Origin: CAZGKX01 sp964525945
GTDB taxonomy: Bacteria; Pseudomonadota; Gammaproteobacteria; Legionellales; Legionellaceae
Length of the DNA stretch: 36,744 nt
NCBI GenBank assembly: GCA_964525945.1
Contig: CAZGKX010000020.1
Coordinates: 1-36,744 of the forward strand
Direction: 5' to 3'
This document shows positions 33,503 to 36,744 of this stretch, piece by piece. Positions within the stretch are counted from its first letter, which is position 1; each line of letters opens with the position of its first letter. The translations under genes were made by a program, and so were the position numbers. Under the pieces are notes generated by a model, which saw nothing but the letters and a program-made list of their open reading frames with translations, was not told where the DNA came from and did no database searches.

Positions 33503-33985
33503 ATGGCTGAATTGTATGATGTTCCGGTGCAAAATATCTCGGGTGAAATGACAACGCTTTCCTCTTATCGAGGAAAAGTTCTCTTGATCGTGAATGTTGC
33601 CAGTCGCTGTGGCTTTACACCACAGTACAAAGATTTGGAGATGCTTTACCAAGATTACCAACAGCAAGGGCTTAGCGTGCTTGGTTTTCCTTGCGATCAG
33701 TTTTTGCATCAGGAGCCAGGGAATAATCAAGAAATCAAAGCATTTGCGGACAGTTGTTTTCGAATCACGTTTCCTTTGTTTGGTAAGTTGGATGTGAAAG
33801 GTGCCCAGCAAGCGCCACTTTATTCCTATTTATCTCAACACATTGAAAAAAAACCGTTTAAATTCATTCCCTGGAATTTTACGAAAGTCCTGGTGGCAGC
33901 GGATGGACGTGTGTTGAAACGTTTTCTTCCCACCACCTCGTTTAAAAAAATACGTAAAGAAATTGACACATTACTCTCCCATTGA
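33503..33985 (+). CDS. Glutathione peroxidase family protein (BtuE-like)
   Basis: A 160-residue thioredoxin-fold peroxidase. The peroxidatic cysteine is C36 in NVASRCGFTPQY, the second motif is GFPCDQFLHQEPG (C64, Q70) and the third WNF (W124, N125), giving the Cys-Gln-Trp-Asn set. Such bacterial enzymes reduce hydrogen peroxide and lipid peroxides, usually with thioredoxin rather than glutathione. A strong ribosome site (GGAGG) lies 6 bases before the ATG. It shares a transcript with prlC. Confidence 0.93.
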   Translation: MAELYDVPVQNISGEMTTLSSYRGKVLLIVNVASRCGFTPQYKDLEMLYQDYQQQGLSVLGFPCDQFLHQEPGNNQEIKAFADSCFRITFPLFGKLDVKGAQQAPLYSYLSQHIEKKPFKFIPWNFTKVLVAADGRVLKRFLPTTSFKKIRKEIDTLLSH

Positions 33986-34178
33986 TTTTTGAAACAAGTT
34001 CTTTCTCTTCAAACCATCTGGTTTTGGATGAAAGAATCCAACTAAAATGGATAGGGTGGGAGCATCGTGCTTTGCCTGCCCTCCATAGGCTCTTTTCTTC
34101 AATAAAAAATGATGGGAGTTATTTCAGGGAAGGAAATTTTAACCTATTTTTTGTCTTTTCGACAAATACAACTCCCAA

Positions 34179-34207
34179 TTGACTTATTTGTGGACATAAA
34201 GTATTAT
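34179..34207 (+). promoter_or_regulatory. Strong promoter for the gene at 34239
   Basis: TTGACT (34179-34184) and TATTAT (34202-34207), each 5/6 to consensus with a 17-base spacer. The -10 box overlaps the upstream in-frame ATG at 34206, which supports the later start. The interval 33986-34178 otherwise shows no gene and no clear terminator for gpx. Confidence 0.7.
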
Positions 34208-34238
34208 GGCGGCTCGTAACGATTGTCGTGGAGCAAGT

Positions 34239-34928
34239 ATGACCTTTTTTTATTCTAAAAAAACCGATACAGAAAGCAACATTCCCCATATTTTGGACGC
34301 TTTGGATCATTACAAGCGTGAAATTAAGGCTGTATTTACCCATGCCGATCCCATAGCAGATAATGAGTCCTATCAAAAAATTTATCAGCAATACAAATTT
34401 TTTCTGCAATTAGAATCATTCGCGCGTGCCTTGGCAAGACACTCGAAAGGACGAGAAATATTAGAAGATACTTATCAATCGGGGGTGGGGTTTGAAGAAT
34501 ATGTTAAAAATTTACCCCAGGCGTTGGTTCCCAATTTAAGTGAAATACGCCAGTTTGGAAGGTATGAGCAGGGGGCATTGGGTGTAGCGGCAACAGGTTT
34601 TGTAATCACTTTGACACCCGGTCTTGAGGTCTTTCTTTTATGTTTGCTTGCCTGTCCGGTCGTGGATGTTGCGGGGGTTATTGTCGGTCTGTCCTTTATG
34701 GCTGTAGGTTTAGCGCTCATGGTGGCGGCCTTAAGCCAAATGTCTTTGGCTGGTTTTGCCATCAACGGGAGCTTAGAAAAAATCACACAAGCCATGGATG
34801 CTCGTTACGATTCAGACATCGATGATTACGTGTTGGGTTTAGGTTTGGACAAGCTAGAGGGCGCATTAGGCAAGGTGGTTGAACCTGCATCGACACAAAA
34901 TTCACAATATTCCGTCGTAGCTCTCTAA
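34239..34928 (+). CDS. Unknown membrane protein, 229 residues
   Basis: I do not recognise this protein. The first 105 residues are soluble and helical. Two or three hydrophobic helices follow (113-127, 129-150 and 152-170) without basic clusters between them, then a 50-residue acidic tail with DARYDSDIDDYVLGLGLDKLEGAL. It has no signal peptide. The start is set by GGAG with a 5-base gap and by the promoter at 34179-34207; an upstream ATG at 34206 lies in the -10 box. It stands alone between the prlC-gpx pair and ssrA. Confidence 0.75.
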   Translation: MTFFYSKKTDTESNIPHILDALDHYKREIKAVFTHADPIADNESYQKIYQQYKFFLQLESFARALARHSKGREILEDTYQSGVGFEEYVKNLPQALVPNLSEIRQFGRYEQGALGVAATGFVITLTPGLEVFLLCLLACPVVDVAGVIVGLSFMAVGLALMVAALSQMSLAGFAINGSLEKITQAMDARYDSDIDDYVLGLGLDKLEGALGKVVEPASTQNSQYSVVAL

Positions 34929-34953
34929 ACATGCTGTTTGTTATTGTAATAAG

Positions 34954-34986
34954 CCGGCATGATCAGCTAATTTTTTGCCATGCCGG
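34954..34986 (+). terminator. Hairpin after the gene at 34239, weak terminator candidate
   Basis: CCGGCATG (34954-34961) and CATGCCGG (34979-34986) form a perfect 8-base stem. The 17-base loop contains the T-run, and only TGTTTGT follows the stem, so termination is uncertain. Confidence 0.35.
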
Positions 34987-35038
34987 TGTTTGTCATGCGG
35001 TTGCAAGGTATAGTTAACGGTTCGTGGCTATTTTGTGT

Positions 35039-35044
35039 TATAAT
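35039..35044 (+). promoter_or_regulatory. -10 box of ssrA
   Basis: A perfect TATAAT 20 bases before the mature 5' end of tmRNA. Transcription would start near 35051, leaving a short leader for RNase P to remove. A weak -35 (TTAACG, 35014-35019) is possible. Confidence 0.55.
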
Positions 35045-35063
35045 TAAAGTGTATCCAATATAT

Positions 35064-35457
35064 GGGGGCGACCTGGCTTCGACGTGGGTTGCGAAACCTG
35101 AGGTGCATGCCGAGAATGAGATCTCTCGTAAATAAGGCTCACTAAACACAAATGCAAATGATGAAAACTTTGCTGGAGAAGCTATCGCTGCGTAAGCTTC
35201 GGTAGTTATCCACACCGTGCGCTGCCAAAAACCAGCGCCCCGTTGCCCACGCCTGCTTATAGGTAGTGGAGCCAACGGTCATAGAAGATAAGCTAGCAAC
35301 CTGATTCATCCCGAGTCAGATTGCGAAACTCAGGGAATCGTCGTGTATGATCCTGCCAGTCGGAGCATCCACGATTAAATTAAAAGACCAGGCTAAGCAT
35401 GTAGAACTAAAGGCAGAGGATTTGCGGACGCGGGTTCGATTCCCGCCGCCTCCACCA
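35064..35457 (+). ncRNA. ssrA: Transfer-messenger RNA (tmRNA)
   Basis: tmRNA rescues ribosomes stalled on broken mRNA and tags the nascent chain for proteolysis. The 5' end GGGGGCGACCTGGCTTCGACG and the 3' end GGGTTCGATTCCCGCCGCCTCCACCA are the classical tRNA-like ends. GGGGGCG pairs with CGCCTCC to form the acceptor stem, and CCA is encoded. The tag reading frame begins at GCA 35154. Length is 394 bases. Its 3' end is a favoured integration site, and the AT-rich genes that follow, with an integrase, fit this. Confidence 0.97.
35154..35195 (+). other. tmRNA tag-peptide reading frame
   Basis: GCA resume codon followed by codons for a tag ANDENFAGEAIAA and a TAA stop. The ANDENFA start and AA end are typical of gammaproteobacterial tags recognised by ClpXP through the C-terminal AA. 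Confidence 0.93.
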
Positions 35458-35560
35458 ATTAAGTTGTTGATTTATAACATAAAAAACCATACCATTCCCA
35501 CTTGCGGCTCCGTAAAGGATCCAATGTCATCAAATACCAGTCTTTCATCAGGTCTTTCTC

Positions 35561-36490
35561 ATGAGAAAAATTGCTTTAGATACGAATGTTATTAATTTCT
35601 GTTGTGACAATGGTATTCATGCATGTGATTTTGCTAATTATTTGGATAACGAACAATTAATACCCTTCGTAAGTCCATATGTGATTTATGAATTAGCCCG
35701 AAATTTTTCGGGTAATAGCAAAACCAAAGGGCAAGAACTTTTTTCATTTTTGCGAGATTTGAAACCTAATTACATTACAAGACGAGATATTTTATACGTT
35801 TTGGAGTATGAAAAGTTAAAAAATGACGTAAATGTTAATTATGTAGCAGCTGATGAATTAATCGGCATAATTCAAATTAGAGTGGACTCCTATTCAAGAG
35901 GTGTTGTTCCTCATTTTGCCGACGAATTTATTTCAGCAAGACAATCTTCATTGCAGGATACGAAGCAAATTTGGGTTCCCAGAGGAACTAAAAAAACGAT
36001 AAAGGAAAAATTTAACGGTAGTTTTGAAGCGCTAATAAATAATTTTTTTGATCTAATTTTGGATAGAGATCCTATTCGACTTGAATATATGAGAAAAGTG
36101 ATTTCGCTGTCATCAGAAGGAACCATTAAACTAACTGATGATGAAGTTGTAACTATTGTACTTAATATGAGTAGTTACCCCGCTTTGATAACAGTATTTA
36201 GATTGTATGCTTATTTAAATTTTTTAACAGAAACCAATCAGAATGTGCCTAGTGAAGATCGCTTTACAGATGGTTTAATAATGATTGAATATTCATATTG
36301 TGATTTATTTCTAAGCAATGATGAGCGGCTAGTTAATACACATGCTAAAAAGATAAATCCAACAATTGAAGTGAAGAAAATCACTTTTTTGACGGATCCA
36401 AAGTACCTAAATGAGTCTCCCAATCATGAACAGGGCGATATCCGGATTGAGCTGATTGATCAGGGAGCCACCGTCCATAAGTCTTTATAA
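35561..36490 (+). CDS. PIN-like nuclease domain protein on a probable mobile island
   Basis: A 309-residue protein. It starts MRKIALDTNVINF, with the first acidic residue of a PIN domain in LDTN, then YELAR (E) near 46, and near the C-terminus DRFTDGLIMIEYSYCDLFLSNDERL, which fits the last acidic cluster (D..D....SND). PIN domains are Mg-dependent ribonucleases, often in toxin-antitoxin or defence roles. At 309 residues it is longer than VapC toxins (about 130), and no antitoxin gene lies upstream. The base composition is clearly more AT-rich than the rest of the window, consistent with transfer. It begins 104 bases after ssrA, and its last 110 bases overlap the 3' end of the convergent integrase gene. 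Confidence 0.7.
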   Translation: MRKIALDTNVINFCCDNGIHACDFANYLDNEQLIPFVSPYVIYELARNFSGNSKTKGQELFSFLRDLKPNYITRRDILYVLEYEKLKNDVNVNYVAADELIGIIQIRVDSYSRGVVPHFADEFISARQSSLQDTKQIWVPRGTKKTIKEKFNGSFEALINNFFDLILDRDPIRLEYMRKVISLSSEGTIKLTDDEVVTIVLNMSSYPALITVFRLYAYLNFLTETNQNVPSEDRFTDGLIMIEYSYCDLFLSNDERLVNTHAKKINPTIEVKKITFLTDPKYLNESPNHEQGDIRIELIDQGATVHKSL

Positions 36491-36744
36491 CCATTTCCAC
36501 ATCTACATGTCCCATTTGCTTTGAAACCCACATGATGTTTTCGCCTTGCGACAGCATCATTGAGGCATAGGTATGGCGCGTTTGATACGTGTTGCGATAA
36601 CGAACCTTTGTCTTCTTTAATATGTGCATCCATTGCGTACGGCGAACTTGCTGAGATGTTTCCCAAGGCCTGTTGGTTTGGGGGTTATGAAAAACTCTGC
36701 CCTGTAATGAAAAGGTATATTGTTTTTGTTGTTCTAAAGCCGCC
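36381..36744 (-). CDS. Tyrosine recombinase/integrase, C-terminal part (cut by window edge)
   Basis: The visible 120 residues are the end of a phage-type integrase catalytic domain. They include FHNPQTNRPW, TYQTRHTYASMMLSQG (second catalytic Arg region), QMGH and the likely nucleophile Y in IKTYGRW. The N-terminal part, with the first catalytic Arg, lies beyond 36744; the frame is open to the edge. It is transcribed towards ssrA. Integrases of this family insert islands into tRNA and tmRNA 3' ends, which matches its position. Confidence 0.9.
   Translation of the reverse strand, partial: AALEQQKQYTFSLQGRVFHNPQTNRPWETSQQVRRTQWMHILKKTKVRYRNTYQTRHTYASMMLSQGENIMWVSKQMGHVDVEMVIKTYGRWLPDQSAQSGYRPVHDWETHLGTLDPSKK

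Noticed and set aside
34008..34034. AACC/GGTT hairpin after the glutathione peroxidase gene as a terminator
   Set aside because: The stem is short and AT-rich with no clean T-run.
34967..35275. Minus-strand open frame across the 5' part of tmRNA
   Set aside because: It covers the structured ssrA gene and is a chance frame.
35347..35595. Plus-strand open frame from the end of tmRNA into the PIN-like gene
   Set aside because: It begins inside the tRNA-like 3' domain of ssrA and has no ribosome site or family resemblance.
35458..36744. Second copy of the ssrA 3' end (att repeat)
   Set aside because: I looked for the GGGTTCGATTCCCG...CCACCA end after 35457 and did not find it; the far boundary must lie outside the window.
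1..36744. CRISPR array, insertion sequence, tRNA or rRNA
   Set aside because: No regularly spaced repeats, transposase motifs with terminal repeats, or tRNA cloverleaf other than the tmRNA ends were seen.

Overview
The window looks like a chromosomal segment of a host-associated gammaproteobacterium, most probably of the order Legionellales. The evidence is moderate GC, gammaproteobacterial housekeeping genes (recN, nadK, typA, hslO, rep, pepN, aroE, tkt-gap-pgk, prlC, ssrA), several multi-pass membrane or coiled-coil proteins of unknown function, and one clearly eukaryote-like gene. Genus cannot be fixed from this sequence. There are three runs of exactly ten N (745-754, 2288-2297, 24222-24231), which look like fixed-size scaffold gaps.

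Layout. 1-3256 (minus): operon typA-nadK-recN, with recN cut by the window edge. 3439-6935: a small conserved hypothetical gene facing hslO, then the helicase gene rep. 6967-11192 (minus): two unrecognised genes. One is a 725-residue multi-pass membrane protein with a histidine-rich loop and a 16/19 match to a Fur box over its promoter, which recalls the iron-regulated Legionella membrane effector MavN. The other is a coiled-coil protein with three tandem repeats of 89 residues. 11418-16257 (minus): the stress operon prkA-yeaH-spoVR. 16496-19897 (plus): pepN-aroE. 19967-21352 (plus): the WD40 gene discussed below. 21391-22500 (minus): a patatin-like lipase. 22642-24075 (plus): a POT-family peptide transporter. 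24293-25420 (plus): an unknown membrane protein. 25498-29719 (minus): tkt-gap-pgk. 29961-34928 (plus): an unknown membrane protein, prlC, a glutathione peroxidase gene and another unknown membrane protein. 35064-35457: tmRNA (ssrA). After it comes an AT-rich stretch with a PIN-like nuclease gene and the end of a tyrosine integrase gene, most likely the edge of a mobile island inserted at ssrA.

The most striking object is the protein encoded at 19967-21352. It is not a generic WD40 protein. It has the layout of the eukaryotic APC/C co-activators Cdc20 and Cdh1 (Fizzy family): a C-box (DRFIPVR) near the N-terminus, a linker with a Cdc20-like RLLFF stretch, the family hallmark KILDVPDL..DFY.NLL.WS at the entry to a seven-bladed propeller, blade sequences that match the family, and an Ile-Arg C-terminus. 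In eukaryotes the C-box and the IR tail are the two docking elements for the anaphase-promoting complex. Both survive here in an intron-free bacterial gene between aroE and a patatin gene. The simplest reading is a gene taken from a host and kept to act on the host ubiquitin ligase and cell cycle. Delivery into the host and actual APC/C binding are inference.

No CRISPR array, tRNA, rRNA or insertion sequence was seen. No gene-free stretch exceeds about 265 bases; what the larger gaps hold is given under the promoter, repeat and hairpin entries.
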